A stretch of 64,000 bases of DNA. It comes from an uncultured Lachnospiraceae bacterium. GTDB taxonomy: Bacteria; Bacillota; Clostridia; Lachnospirales; Lachnospiraceae. Location of the stretch: NCBI GenBank assembly GCA_900317585.1, contig ONHG01000007.1, forward strand, positions 1 through 64,000. Reading direction: 5' to 3'. This document shows positions 26,252-34,853 of this stretch, piece after piece; the first letter of the stretch is position 1, and each line of letters opens with the position of its first letter. Position numbers and translations under genes: made by a program. Below the pieces are notes generated by a model, which saw only the letters and a program-made list of their open reading frames with translations, was not told the origin of the DNA and searched no databases.

Positions 26252-27448
26252 TTACTGTCCTACTGTCTGGAGATTTTCCGTCTTGATATAAGCCCTGCCA
26301 TTTGTTCCGGCACTGTAGGATACTATAGTCCAATCACCCTCTGTACCATATGCTGTAAGTGTTACCTGCTCCTTTAAGAGACCAAGCTCCTTAGCATCTG
26401 TGCTTGCACCGTCACGCACCTTTACAACATCCTTTGTCACTACCTGATACTCAGCCGGTGCCTGTGGCTGCTCTGCCGGCTGCTGATTTTCAGCATTAGC
26501 ATCTGTAGCCTGCTGGTCTGTGGTCTGTCCGGCGTTTGCATCTGTAGTCTGCTGATCAGCGGTCTGTCCGGCGTTTGCATCTGTAGTCTGTCCGGCATTT
26601 GCATCCGTAGCCTGCTGGTCGCTGTTTTGTGCTGCATCATCAGCCTGCTGTGTATCCGCCTCTGTGTTCTGTGTGTCTGCATCATCTTTCTTTAAATTGG
26701 CAATACCTGAAGATGTGTACCACTGCTTTATTGCACCTGTGAGTGTTGTCTCAAGCATAGTCTTTAAGTTTGCATCTGTGCTGAGTGCCTGCTCATATTC
26801 CTTCTGTACCTCCTCATGAAGGTCTGCAAACTCGGATGAAGCAGTATACTTTGATATAAGCTCCATAATATCATCATCAAGTTCATTCTCACAGTATGTT
26901 CTGTTGAAATTGCTGTATACATTGTTTATGAAGAGCTTTCCATCCTTGCCTGTCTCTATATAAAAGAAGTCAAGTGTAGGTGCCTGTGTATCAACTCCTG
27001 TAAACTTTATGCTGTTTTTGACGGACACAAAATATGAGCCTTTCTTCAAACCATTTTTGGTATAAGGTGTGATATCATTGACTGACTCATAGTACTGGCT
27101 GACAACACCGATATAGCTCTTCTCGTTGTCACTCATAGGTGTAGCAAGCTTGCCAAGTGTATCAAGGTCATCCCCCACGTATGCCTTGTAATAATCAGCA
27201 AGTAATGTGCTGATATCGTCCTTTGCGTCATTTGTGTAATCCTTTTCAAACTCAAAATCCTTCACCGAAATCTCTGTCTGTGATCCGGTTTCGGTATTGG
27301 ATTGTCTGCCATTATTGCCTCCTGCGACAACTACTATAAGTATGAGTATGAGTCCTACAAGTACACCTGCTACTCCAACGTATTTTTTATTTTCTGTGCA
27401 AAACTGCTTTATATTATCCAATGTTTCCCTGTTAAAAAAGTCCTTCAT
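26252..27448 (-). CDS. Membrane-anchored protein with Gln/Thr/Asp-rich repeat linker and C-terminal SH3 domain
   Basis: The 398-residue protein has a cytoplasmic N-terminus, one membrane helix (about residues 24-44), an extracellular helical/NTF2-like region (about 65-240), a low-complexity linker of TDANAGQTTDQQ-type repeats (about 255-325), and a bacterial SH3 domain (about 335-398, VVKVRDGASTDAKELGLL). Bacterial SH3 domains usually bind peptidoglycan, so a wall-facing role is likely; the specific function is unknown. The linker is encoded by a tandem DNA repeat. GGAGG precedes the ATG. It stands alone between its terminator and a tRNA gene. Confidence 0.75.
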   Translation of the reverse strand: MKDFFNRETLDNIKQFCTENKKYVGVAGVLVGLILILIVVVAGGNNGRQSNTETGSQTEISVKDFEFEKDYTNDAKDDISTLLADYYKAYVGDDLDTLGKLATPMSDNEKSYIGVVSQYYESVNDITPYTKNGLKKGSYFVSVKNSIKFTGVDTQAPTLDFFYIETGKDGKLFINNVYSNFNRTYCENELDDDIMELISKYTASSEFADLHEEVQKEYEQALSTDANLKTMLETTLTGAIKQWYTSSGIANLKKDDADTQNTEADTQQADDAAQNSDQQATDANAGQTTDANAGQTADQQTTDANAGQTTDQQATDANAENQQPAEQPQAPAEYQVVTKDVVKVRDGASTDAKELGLLKEQVTLTAYGTEGDWTIVSYSAGTNGRAYIKTENLQTVGQ

Positions 27449-27487
27449 GTGATTCCTCCATTAACCCAACATATCAAACTCAAAGTA

Positions 27488-27560
27488 TGTGACCGACGCG
27501 AATCGAACGCGCACTCGCCGGAGTCGGAGTCCGGAATTTTATCCATTAAACTACGGTCAC
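27488..27560 (-). tRNA. tRNA-Arg (anticodon CCG)
   Basis: On the minus strand 73 bases fold into a cloverleaf: acceptor stem GTGACCG/CGGTCAC with discriminator A, anticodon stem CCGGA/TCCGG with loop CTCCGAC (anticodon CCG), and a T arm with TTCGATT. CCA is not encoded. It reads CGG codons, which are rare in this AT-rich genome. Confidence 0.95.
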
Positions 27561-27577
27561 AAAAAAGTTACCAACTA

Positions 27578-27606
27578 TTTATATCACATCTTTTACTTTT
27601 TTTCAA
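27578..27606 (-). promoter_or_regulatory. Promoter of tRNA-Arg
   Basis: On the minus strand TTGAAA, a 17-base spacer and TATAAA with an extended TGA lie about 18 bases upstream of the tRNA 5' end. Confidence 0.65.
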
Positions 27607-27682
27607 TGTTACTTTTTTCTTATTATAATCTTTTAGTGTTTTATTATAACTTATTATGCATACTATTATAATTGATAAAAAT

Positions 27683-27711
27683 TTGACAATATATTTCATT
27701 TATCTTATTAT
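27683..27711 (+). promoter_or_regulatory. Promoter of the DAHP synthase gene
   Basis: A perfect TTGACA, a 17-base spacer and TATTAT lie about 104 bases upstream of the start codon. Confidence 0.7.
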
Positions 27712-27721
27712 TTAACTGTTT

Positions 27722-27758
27722 GGGCATTATTATATATTGGAAATTTTTTCCGATATGC
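27722..27758 (+). promoter_or_regulatory. Leader hairpin of the DAHP synthase mRNA
   Basis: GGCAT...ATGCC (27722-27758) encloses a second stem, TTGGAAA facing TTTCCGA. It lies in the leader of aroF, with no following T run before the ribosome binding site. It may stabilise the mRNA or regulate it. No known riboswitch is recognised. Confidence 0.4.
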
Positions 27759-27814
27759 CATAAAAATATACCATTTTAATTAATACAATTACTATTTATA
27801 TAAGGAGCAGTATT

Positions 27815-28846
27815 ATGAGTTTCACATTTTTAAACCAGCTTCCAACTCCTGCACAGATTAAGGAGGAATATCCTCTGTCAAAGGAGCTTACCGAGCTTAA
27901 AGCGAAGCGCGATGCAATGATTTCAGATGTTATCTGTGGAAATGATGATAGATTTCTTGTCATTATCGGACCTTGTTCAGCTGATAACGAGGATTCAGTC
28001 TGTGACTACGTCAGCCGCCTGACAAAGATTCAGGAGGATGTAAAGGACCGCGTAATTATCATCCCACGTGTATATACAAATAAGCCAAGAACAACCGGTG
28101 AGGGCTACAAGGGCATCGCCTCACAGCCTGACCCTGAGAAGGCTCCTGACATGATTGAGGGACTTATCGCCATGAGAAAAATGCACATCCGTGCCATCGC
28201 AGAGAGCGGACTCACCTGTGCAGATGAGATGCTTTACCCTGAGAACTGGGGCTATGTTGAGGATCTTCTCTCATATGTCGCAATCGGTGCTCGTTCTGTT
28301 GAGGATCAGCAGCATCGTCTCACCGTCAGTGGCTTCGATGTGGCCAGCGGTATGAAAAACCCTACAAGTGGTGATTTTTCTGTCATGCTCAATTCTGTTT
28401 ATGCAGCACAGCACCCACATCATTTTGTTTACAGAGGCTATGAGGTCGAGACTTCAGGAAATCCTCTGACACACGTTGTTTTAAGAGGCGCAGTCAGCAA
28501 ACATGGCAACACTACAACAAACTACCATTACGAGGATTTAATCCGTCTGCACGAGATGTACGACAAAATGGACCTTGTCAATCCGGCTGCTATCATAGAT
28601 ACCAACCATTCCAACTCCGGAAAACAGTTCAAAGAGCAGATCCGTATTGCCAAGGAAGTCATGCACAACAGACAGCTTTCCTCTGATATCAAAACACTTG
28701 TCAAGGGTCTTATGATTGAGAGCTATATTGAGGAGGGCAGCCAGAAGATTGGCGAGCATGTCTACGGAAAATCCATCACCGACCCATGTCTTGGATGGGA
28801 GGATTCAAAGAAGCTTATCTACGATATTGCAGAAATGAATTCTTAA
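27815..28846 (+). CDS. aroF: 3-deoxy-7-phosphoheptulonate synthase, class I (AroF/G/H type)
   Basis: The 343-residue enzyme is the E. coli-like class I DAHP synthase with the motifs IGPCSADNEDSV (residues 52-63), PRTTGEGYKG and DTNHSNSGKQ. It condenses phosphoenolpyruvate and erythrose-4-phosphate, the entry step of the shikimate pathway. The feedback isozyme type (Phe, Tyr or Trp) cannot be assigned safely. AAGGAGCAG precedes the ATG. It is monocistronic: its own promoter is upstream and a bidirectional terminator follows. Confidence 0.95.
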   Translation: MSFTFLNQLPTPAQIKEEYPLSKELTELKAKRDAMISDVICGNDDRFLVIIGPCSADNEDSVCDYVSRLTKIQEDVKDRVIIIPRVYTNKPRTTGEGYKGIASQPDPEKAPDMIEGLIAMRKMHIRAIAESGLTCADEMLYPENWGYVEDLLSYVAIGARSVEDQQHRLTVSGFDVASGMKNPTSGDFSVMLNSVYAAQHPHHFVYRGYEVETSGNPLTHVVLRGAVSKHGNTTTNYHYEDLIRLHEMYDKMDLVNPAAIIDTNHSNSGKQFKEQIRIAKEVMHNRQLSSDIKTLVKGLMIESYIEEGSQKIGEHVYGKSITDPCLGWEDSKKLIYDIAEMNS

Positions 28847-28881
28847 ATCACAAATTATATACATATTATTTTTGCAAAATA

Positions 28882-28912
28882 CAAGCCACAGGAGTTTATA
28901 ACCTGTGGCTTG
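28882..28912. terminator. Bidirectional terminator between aroF and the NUDIX gene
   Basis: The stem CAAGCCACAGG / CCTGTGGCTTG with an 8-base loop is flanked by an A-rich 5' side and a T-rich 3' side, so it can end transcription of both convergent genes. Confidence 0.85.
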
Positions 28913-28927
28913 CATTATTTTGTCTGT

Positions 28928-29467
28928 TTATTTAATCATATTGCTATAGGCAAGAACTGCACTGACTGTTTTGGAATCCTGGATTTTTCCGGCATAAATC
29001 ATGTCGCACAGTTCCTTTAGAGTGTATATTTCTACATCGATTGACTCGGCATCATCGAGATGCTGCTCGCCCTTTTTCAGGTTTTTGGCAAGATAGACAT
29101 CCACTTCTTCGTCACAAAAGGCTACTGTTGTGCGAAGCGAAAGTAAAAACGAGATATCGTCAGAGCTGTAGCCCGTCTCCTCCTTAAGCTCTCTTTCTGC
29201 ACACAGCTTTGTGTCTTCTCCCACAAAGTCCCTGCAGCCGGCCGGAATCTCTATTGTCTCCCTCTCGAGGGCATTTCTATACTGACGCACCATGATTATC
29301 CTGCCGTCATCAAGCACCGGAAGCACTGCCGCAGCGCCTTTTCTGTGTGAGACAAAATCCCATTCCTCAGTCTTACCGTTTGCAAACTGCATTGTATCCT
29401 TGTATATATCGAGTATTGAGCCCTTATATACAAGCTCTCTTTTTTGCCGTTTCATTTCATCAATCAT
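28928..29467 (-). CDS. nudF: NUDIX hydrolase, ADP-ribose pyrophosphatase type
   Basis: The 179-residue protein has the NUDIX box in GEDTKLCAERELKEETGYSS (about residues 84-103), preceded by IPAGCRDFV. One extra residue lies between the Gly of the PAG and the first Glu compared with the usual Gx5E spacing. The length and the PAG motif fit enzymes that split ADP-ribose into AMP and ribose-5-phosphate; other nucleotide sugars are possible. It lies about 50 bases downstream of the alcohol dehydrogenase gene, with which it may be co-transcribed. Confidence 0.85.
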   Translation of the reverse strand: MIDEMKRQKRELVYKGSILDIYKDTMQFANGKTEEWDFVSHRKGAAAVLPVLDDGRIIMVRQYRNALERETIEIPAGCRDFVGEDTKLCAERELKEETGYSSDDISFLLSLRTTVAFCDEEVDVYLAKNLKKGEQHLDDAESIDVEIYTLKELCDMIYAGKIQDSKTVSAVLAYSNMIK

Positions 29468-29516
29468 TTTTCCTGTTTACCCTCTAAATAATTAAAATTG
29501 AAAGTTGCCGTTTTGA

Positions 29517-30734
29517 TTAGAAATCTACCTCTGTGTCATAATAGCAACACTTGAGAAGCTTCTCCATCTCCTCCTGGCTTGGCTGGCGCGGATTTGAGCC
29601 TGTACAAGCATCAAGTATGGCATTTGCCGCAATCTCAGGAAGTCTCTCAAGGAATACCTCCTCCGGTACAAAGCCCTGCTCTGTCGGATAACTGTCTGCT
29701 CCGTAATTCTTGATACAGTGTGGTATATTCAGATCATCATTCATGCCGCGTAAGTATTTGATAAGAAGCTCAACCTTCTCATCAAGTGTCTCTCCACCCA
29801 GCTTCATGAAATCAGCTATTGCTCCGTAGCGCTCCTTTGCTGTCTCATCCTTTGCATTGAAAGCAATAACCTTTGGCAGATACATCGCATTGGCTGCTCC
29901 GTGGATGATATGTGCACCATAATCTGCAAAAGCTGCGCCTGTCTTGTGTGCCATGGAATGAACTATTCCAAGTAGTGCGTTGGAGAATGCCATTCCTGCC
30001 AGACACTGCGCATTGTGCATCGCATCTCTCTTTGCCATATCACCATTGTATGAATCAATCAGGTCATGCTGTATCATCTCTATTGCATGGAGTGCAAGCG
30101 GATCTGTAAAATCGCTGTTGGCTGTGGATACATATGCCTCGATAGCATGTGTCATGGCATCCATTCCGGTGTGTGCAACAAGCTTCTGTGGCATCGTCTC
30201 TGCAAGCTCAGGGTCTACGATTGCAACATCAGGTGTAATCTCAAAGTCTGCAATTGGATATTTGATGCCCTTCTCATAATCTGTGATGATTGAGAACGCA
30301 GTAACCTCTGTTGCTGTGCCCGATGTGGATGAAATAGCACAGAAATGTGCTTTCTTTCTAAGCTTTGGAATACCAAACACCTTGCACATATCCTCAAATG
30401 TGATATCCGGATACTCGTACTTAATCCACATAGCCTTAGCTGCATCTATAGGTGAGCCTCCACCGATAGCCACAATCCAGTCCGGTTCAAACTCTTCCAT
30501 GGCAGCCGCACCTTTCATGACTGTCTCCACTGACGGATCAGGCTCGATTCCCTCAAAAAGCCTAACCTCCATGCCTGCTTCCTTCAAATAAGCCTCGGCC
30601 TTGTCTAAAAAGCCAAATCTCTTCATTGAGCCTCCGCCCACACAGATAATAGCTTTCTTTCCCTCAAAGTTCTTTAACGCCTCAAGTGCTCCCTTTCCGT
30701 GATATAAATCTCTTGGTAATGTAAATCTCTGCAT
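29517..30734 (-). CDS. Iron-containing alcohol dehydrogenase
   Basis: The 405-residue group III dehydrogenase has the nucleotide motif GGGSPIDAAKAMW (about residue 95), the metal-ligand segments HTGMDAMTHAIEAY (about 190) and GIVHSMAHKTGAAF (about 260), and the later helix with HGAANAM. It resembles NAD(P)H-dependent butanol/ethanol dehydrogenases and probably reduces an aldehyde in fermentation; the substrate is uncertain. I start it at 30734 because GGAGG lies eight bases ahead of that ATG; the upstream ATG at 30749 overlaps the ribosome binding site. Confidence 0.92.
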   Translation of the reverse strand: MQRFTLPRDLYHGKGALEALKNFEGKKAIICVGGGSMKRFGFLDKAEAYLKEAGMEVRLFEGIEPDPSVETVMKGAAAMEEFEPDWIVAIGGGSPIDAAKAMWIKYEYPDITFEDMCKVFGIPKLRKKAHFCAISSTSGTATEVTAFSIITDYEKGIKYPIADFEITPDVAIVDPELAETMPQKLVAHTGMDAMTHAIEAYVSTANSDFTDPLALHAIEMIQHDLIDSYNGDMAKRDAMHNAQCLAGMAFSNALLGIVHSMAHKTGAAFADYGAHIIHGAANAMYLPKVIAFNAKDETAKERYGAIADFMKLGGETLDEKVELLIKYLRGMNDDLNIPHCIKNYGADSYPTEQGFVPEEVFLERLPEIAANAILDACTGSNPRQPSQEEMEKLLKCCYYDTEVDF

Positions 30735-31043
30735 TGCAAAACCCTCCATATGATATTGTTATTATATAGTTTCTCCCTTGTAATATTTATAAAAATCGCA
30801 GCCATCAACACTGAATAGTTACTAAATATTACATTTATTATTTTATAACATTTTACTAATTTTGTCACGTGCTATTATCACTTTTTGTGAATATAAAACA
30901 ATTTGTACATATATTTTTATGCAATATATATAATTATCTTTAGTAGTTATGAATAGTTACCGATAGTTTATTTTATATCATAAGCACTGCATTGTAAAAA
31001 TCGGCAGCATTTGTGTTTTTCATATGTTTTCATACATTTTAGC
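30735..31043. other. AT-rich intergenic region without a gene
   Basis: This region holds the ribosome binding site and presumably the promoter of the alcohol dehydrogenase. It contains small palindromes (TCAC-AAAAA-GTGA, about 30881-30893, and CACGTG) and two copies of GAATAGTTAC (near 30819 and 30949). No convincing Rex site, RNA or ORF was found. Confidence 0.4.
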
Positions 31044-31073
31044 AAAAAGAAAAGGCTTCATACGAAGCCTTTT
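31044..31073 (-). terminator. Terminator of the recA-recX-rny unit
   Basis: On the minus strand AAAAGGCTTC-GTAT-GAAGCCTTTT is followed by CTTTTTGC, about 45 bases after the rny stop codon. Confidence 0.85.
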
Positions 31074-31117
31074 CAAATGTACATGTTATTATGTCAAACC
31101 GACAATACACTAATGCT

Positions 31118-32665
31118 TTACTTTGCGTAATCCACTATACGTGACTCACGTATTACATTAACCTTTATCTGACCCGGATACTCTAACTCAGACTCAATCT
31201 GCTTAGATATATCTCTGGCCATGATAACCATGTCGGCGTCACTGACCTGCTCAGGAACTACCATAATACGAATCTCTCTACCTGCCTGAATAGCAAAAGA
31301 TTTCTCTACACCTTTATAACCATTTGTAATGTCCTCTAACTGCTGAAGACGATTTGAATATGTCTCCAAAGTCTCTCTTCTTGCACCAGGACGCGCCGCA
31401 CTGATTGTATCAGCCGCCTGCACGAGACATGCAATAAGTGACTCCGGTTCAACATCACCATGATGTGATTCTACTGCATTAATCACAAGTGGTGACTCTT
31501 TATATTTCTTACATAATTCGGCACCGAGCTGGATGTGTGAACCCTCCATCTCGTGATCTACTGCCTTACCTATATCATGTAATAAGCCTGCACGCTTTGC
31601 CATTCTGACATCCTCGCCGATTTCAGCAGCCAGTAAGCCAGCCAGCTGTGCAACCTCGATAGAATGCTTTAACGCATTCTGACCGTAGCTTGTTCTAAAC
31701 TTCATCTTTCCAAGAAGACGCACAAGCTCCGGATGAATACCGTGTATGCCCACCTCAAGTGTGGCAGCTTCACCCTCTTCACGAATCATATTATCGACTT
31801 CTTTTTGAGCTTTCTCAACCATCTCCTCTATGCGGGCCGGATGGATTCTTCCGTCAACAATAAGCTTCTCAAGAGCTATTCTTGCAACCTCTCTTCTGAT
31901 TGGATCAAAGCTTGACAAAATGACTGCCTCAGGTGTGTCATCTATAATCAGATCTACTCCTGTCATAGTCTCGAGAGTACGGATATTACGTCCCTCTCTT
32001 CCTATGATACGTCCCTTCATCTCATCATTCGGAAGTGATACTACTGAAATAGTAGTCTCAGATACATGATCTGCTGCACATTTCTGAATAGCTGTAACCA
32101 CATATTCCTTAGCCTTACGGTTTGCCTCTTCCTTTGCTTTGTTTTCCATTTCCTTAATCATTTTTGCAGTATCAAGTTTTACATCTTCTTCAATGGTCTT
32201 TAAGAGATATTCTTTAGCTTGCTCGGAGGTTAATCCAGAGATTCTTTCAAGTTCCTGTAAACGCTGCTCGTTAAGTTTTGATATTTCAATCTTCTGCTTC
32301 TTGAGTTCCTCTTCCTTAACTGCAAATCCGGCTTCACGCTTCTCGATAGCTTCGAGCTTCTTGTCGACATTCTCTTCCTTCTGAACGATACGACGCTCAT
32401 TACGGGAAATCTCGTTTCTACGCTCTTTTATTTCCTTATCCAGATCATTCTTAGCCTTAATAGACTCTTCCTTGATCTCAAGCATAGACTCGCGCTTCTT
32501 TTCCTCCGCAGCCTTTACAGCCTCATCAATGATTCCTCTTGCCTTCTCCTCAGCATTTCCAATCTTGGAGTTAGCAGATTTCTTCTGGTATGAAGCGGCT
32601 ACAAACCATACAACCAATGCAGTAATAATAATAGAAACTACAGCAGTAATGATATACGGTAGCAT
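31118..32665 (-). CDS. rny: Ribonuclease Y
   Basis: The 515-residue protein has an N-terminal membrane helix (residues 3-23), a long charged coiled coil (about 30-195), a KH domain with [13 protein letters not shown] (about 220) and an HD domain with [12 protein letters not shown] (about 360). It is the membrane-anchored endoribonuclease that starts mRNA decay in many Firmicutes. AAGGAGGTG precedes the ATG. It lies 82 bases downstream of recX. Confidence 0.96.
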   Translation of the reverse strand: MLPYIITAVVSIIITALVVWFVAASYQKKSANSKIGNAEEKARGIIDEAVKAAEEKKRESMLEIKEESIKAKNDLDKEIKERRNEISRNERRIVQKEENVDKKLEAIEKREAGFAVKEEELKKQKIEISKLNEQRLQELERISGLTSEQAKEYLLKTIEEDVKLDTAKMIKEMENKAKEEANRKAKEYVVTAIQKCAADHVSETTISVVSLPNDEMKGRIIGREGRNIRTLETMTGVDLIIDDTPEAVILSSFDPIRREVARIALEKLIVDGRIHPARIEEMVEKAQKEVDNMIREEGEAATLEVGIHGIHPELVRLLGKMKFRTSYGQNALKHSIEVAQLAGLLAAEIGEDVRMAKRAGLLHDIGKAVDHEMEGSHIQLGAELCKKYKESPLVINAVESHHGDVEPESLIACLVQAADTISAARPGARRETLETYSNRLQQLEDITNGYKGVEKSFAIQAGREIRIMVVPEQVSDADMVIMARDISKQIESELEYPGQIKVNVIRESRIVDYAK

Positions 32666-32747
32666 TACAGGAGCACCTCCTTTATTAAATTTTCATTGTA
32701 TTTCACAAATTACAACAATTAAATTCTATACTTTTTGGTGCAAATTG

Positions 32748-33356
32748 TCAAGGTAATTGTGACCTCATTGCTGAAAGAATCTGGCTGCTCTTAAAGCCCC
32801 TACGCATTAGAAACTGATATATCCTGCGAAACTCCTTTTCATCACAGTTGTCAGGATCATAATGTTTCTTTTCAAGCAGCTTTGCTATATGTTTCTCTTC
32901 TTCTGCAGTGTATTCGCTCTCTATGGCACAATTTATATCATCTCTGCCTATTCCCTTTGCCATAAGCTTCTGCTCAAGCTGCCTGCGGCTTAAGCTGTCC
33001 TGATGATATCTGACATATGTGACGGCAAATCTGTAATCATCAAGATAATGAAAACTCTTGACATAATCTATCGCTGCATCCACACAGCAATCCGGATATC
33101 CGCCCTGTGTGAGCTTTTCCCTGAGCTTTCTTTCACTCCTGTCCATCTGTTCAAGCAGATGAAGTGCTCTCTTTTTGGCTCTCTTTCCTACCACCTCAGT
33201 TATCAGCTTTTCGTAATCCGCTTCACTGATAAAGGCTCCCTCCATAATAGAGTACCGCACGGCCTCTGTACGGTACAGCACACATGTCGTGCCATTATCA
33301 AAGGTCGTGCGGTATTTGCCTTTACCAATATTCTCATATCCGGTAATCTCTATCAT
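32748..33356 (-). CDS. recX: Regulatory protein RecX
   Basis: The 202-residue helical protein has three RecX-type repeats, recognisable in MDRSERKLREKLTQGGYP (about residues 71-88), VRYHQDSLSRRQLEQKLMAKG (cut here to its core SRRQLEQKLMAKG) and the C-terminal YQFLMRRGFKSSQI. It modulates RecA filaments. It begins 16 bases after the recA stop with only a weak ribosome binding site, suggesting expression by readthrough or coupling at a lower level than RecA. Confidence 0.9.
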   Translation of the reverse strand: MIEITGYENIGKGKYRTTFDNGTTCVLYRTEAVRYSIMEGAFISEADYEKLITEVVGKRAKKRALHLLEQMDRSERKLREKLTQGGYPDCCVDAAIDYVKSFHYLDDYRFAVTYVRYHQDSLSRRQLEQKLMAKGIGRDDINCAIESEYTAEEEKHIAKLLEKKHYDPDNCDEKEFRRIYQFLMRRGFKSSQILSAMRSQLP

Positions 33357-33372
33357 ATATAACCCTGCTCAC

Positions 33373-34428
33373 TTATTGCTCATCTGCCTCTGACTTTTCA
33401 GAGTCTTCCTGTACTGCAGCATCTTCATCCTCAGGCTGTGTAAAGTAAAAATCCCTTACCTTTGCCTCAAGCATATCAAAAAATGCCGGATTCTCATGGA
33501 TATAAGTCTTTGCATTCTCACGACCCTGTCCTATCTTATCTCCCTCGTATGCGTACCATGCACCGGATTTGTTGACAATGCCTGCATTAACTGCAAGATC
33601 AAGCACATCTCCTTCTCTTGAGATACCCTGGCCAAACACGATATCAAACTCTGCCTCTCTAAAAGGAGGAGCTATTTTATTCTTAACAACCTTTACGCGG
33701 ACATGGTTGCCGACTATCTCACCGGCCTGCTTGAGTGACTCAGTTCTTCTGACATCAAGACGCACTGATGAATAGAACTTTAATGCCCTTCCACCTGTGG
33801 TAGTCTCAGGATTTCCAAACATCACACCTACCTTCTCACGAAGCTGATTGATGAATATAACGATACAATTTGACTTGCTGATAACTGCCGTGAGCTTACG
33901 GAGCGCCTGGCTCATAAGTCTCGCCTGAAGACCCACATGGGAATCCCCCATATCTCCGTCAATCTCGGCCTTTGGTACGAGTGCCGCAACTGAATCGACA
34001 ACCACGATATCCACAGCGCCCGAACGCACCATGGTCTCTGTTATCTCAAGTGCCTGCTCACCGCAGTCCGGCTGTGAAATATAGAGATTGTCAATATCAA
34101 CACCTATATTTCTGGCATATACAGGGTCAAGCGCATGCTCTGCATCTATAAAGCCTGCGATGCCGCCTCGCTTCTGTACCTCTGCAACACAGTGGAGTGC
34201 AACCGTTGTCTTACCTGATGACTCCGGTCCGTACACCTCAATAATCCTGCCCTTCGGAAGCCCTCCGAGTCCTAATGCAATATCAAGGCTTAATGAGCCT
34301 GTAGGTACTGTCTCTACATTCATATTGGCTGAGTTGTCGCCAAGCTTCATGACAGAGCCCTTTCCGTATTGTTTCTCAATCTGCGCAATGGCAGCGTCTA
34401 ATGCTTTTAATTTATCTTCCTTTGCCAT
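33373..34428 (-). CDS. recA: Recombinase RecA
   Basis: The 351-residue protein is full length, with Walker [10 protein letters not shown] (about residues 66-74), Walker B region [12 protein letters not shown], loop L1 [19 protein letters not shown] and loop L2 [20 protein letters not shown]. The acidic C-terminus ([15 protein letters not shown]) is typical. It forms filaments on single-stranded DNA for recombination and LexA cleavage. A LexA-type operator (34449-34462) lies 20 bases before the start, and a vegetative promoter lies just upstream. Confidence 0.98.
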   Translation of the reverse strand: MAKEDKLKALDAAIAQIEKQYGKGSVMKLGDNSANMNVETVPTGSLSLDIALGLGGLPKGRIIEVYGPESSGKTTVALHCVAEVQKRGGIAGFIDAEHALDPVYARNIGVDIDNLYISQPDCGEQALEITETMVRSGAVDIVVVDSVAALVPKAEIDGDMGDSHVGLQARLMSQALRKLTAVISKSNCIVIFINQLREKVGVMFGNPETTTGGRALKFYSSVRLDVRRTESLKQAGEIVGNHVRVKVVKNKIAPPFREAEFDIVFGQGISREGDVLDLAVNAGIVNKSGAWYAYEGDKIGQGRENAKTYIHENPAFFDMLEAKVRDFYFTQPEDEDAAVQEDSEKSEADEQ

Positions 34429-34448
34429 AATAATCTCCTATTCTCTCG

Positions 34449-34462
34449 CGAACAAACGTTCG
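34449..34462. promoter_or_regulatory. LexA (SOS) operator of recA
   Basis: CGAACAAACGTTCG matches the Gram-positive LexA box CGAACRNRYGTTYG-type palindrome. It lies downstream of the recA -10, where bound LexA would block transcription. Confidence 0.88.
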
Positions 34463-34472
34463 TTCTGTTATT

Positions 34473-34501
34473 ATAATAATACACTTCTATTCAATTGTCA
34501 A
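34473..34501 (-). promoter_or_regulatory. Promoter of recA
   Basis: On the minus strand a perfect TTGACA, a 17-base spacer and TATTAT lie immediately upstream of the LexA box. Confidence 0.8.
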
Positions 34502-34528
34502 CTAATAAATTGGAATAATTACAGAATC

Positions 34529-34571
34529 AAATAGCTGCCCATGTCTCACGCTATACCTAAAAGCAGCTATA
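34529..34571. repeat. Inverted repeat upstream of the recA promoter
   Basis: ATAGCTGC and GCAGCTAT form a perfect 8-bp stem around a 26-base loop. Its role is unknown; it could be a secondary terminator. Confidence 0.4.
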
Positions 34572-34604
34572 AGTAAAATACTCAAAATATACAAATAAAA
34601 CATA

Positions 34605-34636
34605 ATTAAAAAGACAGTTGCTTTCACAACTGTCTT
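34605..34636 (-). terminator. Terminator downstream of prfC
   Basis: On the minus strand AAGACAGTTG-TGAAAG-CAACTGTCTT is followed by TTTAATTATG: a 10-bp stem with a short T run, about 220 bases beyond the prfC stop. Confidence 0.7.
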
Positions 34637-34637
34637 C

Positions 34638-34667
34638 ATTATACACATAATCTCTCAATAGCGTCAA
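34638..34667 (-). promoter_or_regulatory. Promoter-like sequence abutting the hairpin
   Basis: On the minus strand TTGACG, an 18-base spacer and a perfect TATAAT end two bases before the terminator hairpin. The predicted start site falls in the stem, so a transcript from here would lack the full terminator and read toward recA. Confidence 0.5.
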
Positions 34668-34853
34668 GTCCAAATTCAACCTTGGAATCCTCACCTGACT
34701 ACGTCAGATTTTTCTGATTGCACAGATGAAAAATCATGTAAATTATTGATTGAGCTATTTGCAGAATGCTGTACTAGTATAGCGTTTCTTAAATAACTGG
34801 ACCAAATACTTGCCCGTTTTCTCGATAGTACAATCCAAAAAGCCTCAGCGTAG
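34668..34853 (-). other. Possible coding remnant between prfC and recA
   Basis: No intact gene is present. On the minus strand an open stretch (SSYLRNAILVQHSANSSIN) is followed, after a frame change near 34690, by SGEDSKVEFGLDAIERLCV and a stop. Its protein-like composition suggests a decayed gene end, but no parent family is recognised. Treat it as unexplained intergenic DNA. Confidence 0.25.

Noticed and set aside
30880-30905. TTGT...ACAA sequence upstream of the alcohol dehydrogenase resembling a Rex site
   Set aside because: The half-sites are spaced one base short and the inner positions do not match TTGTTAA/TTAACAA, so regulation by Rex is not supported.
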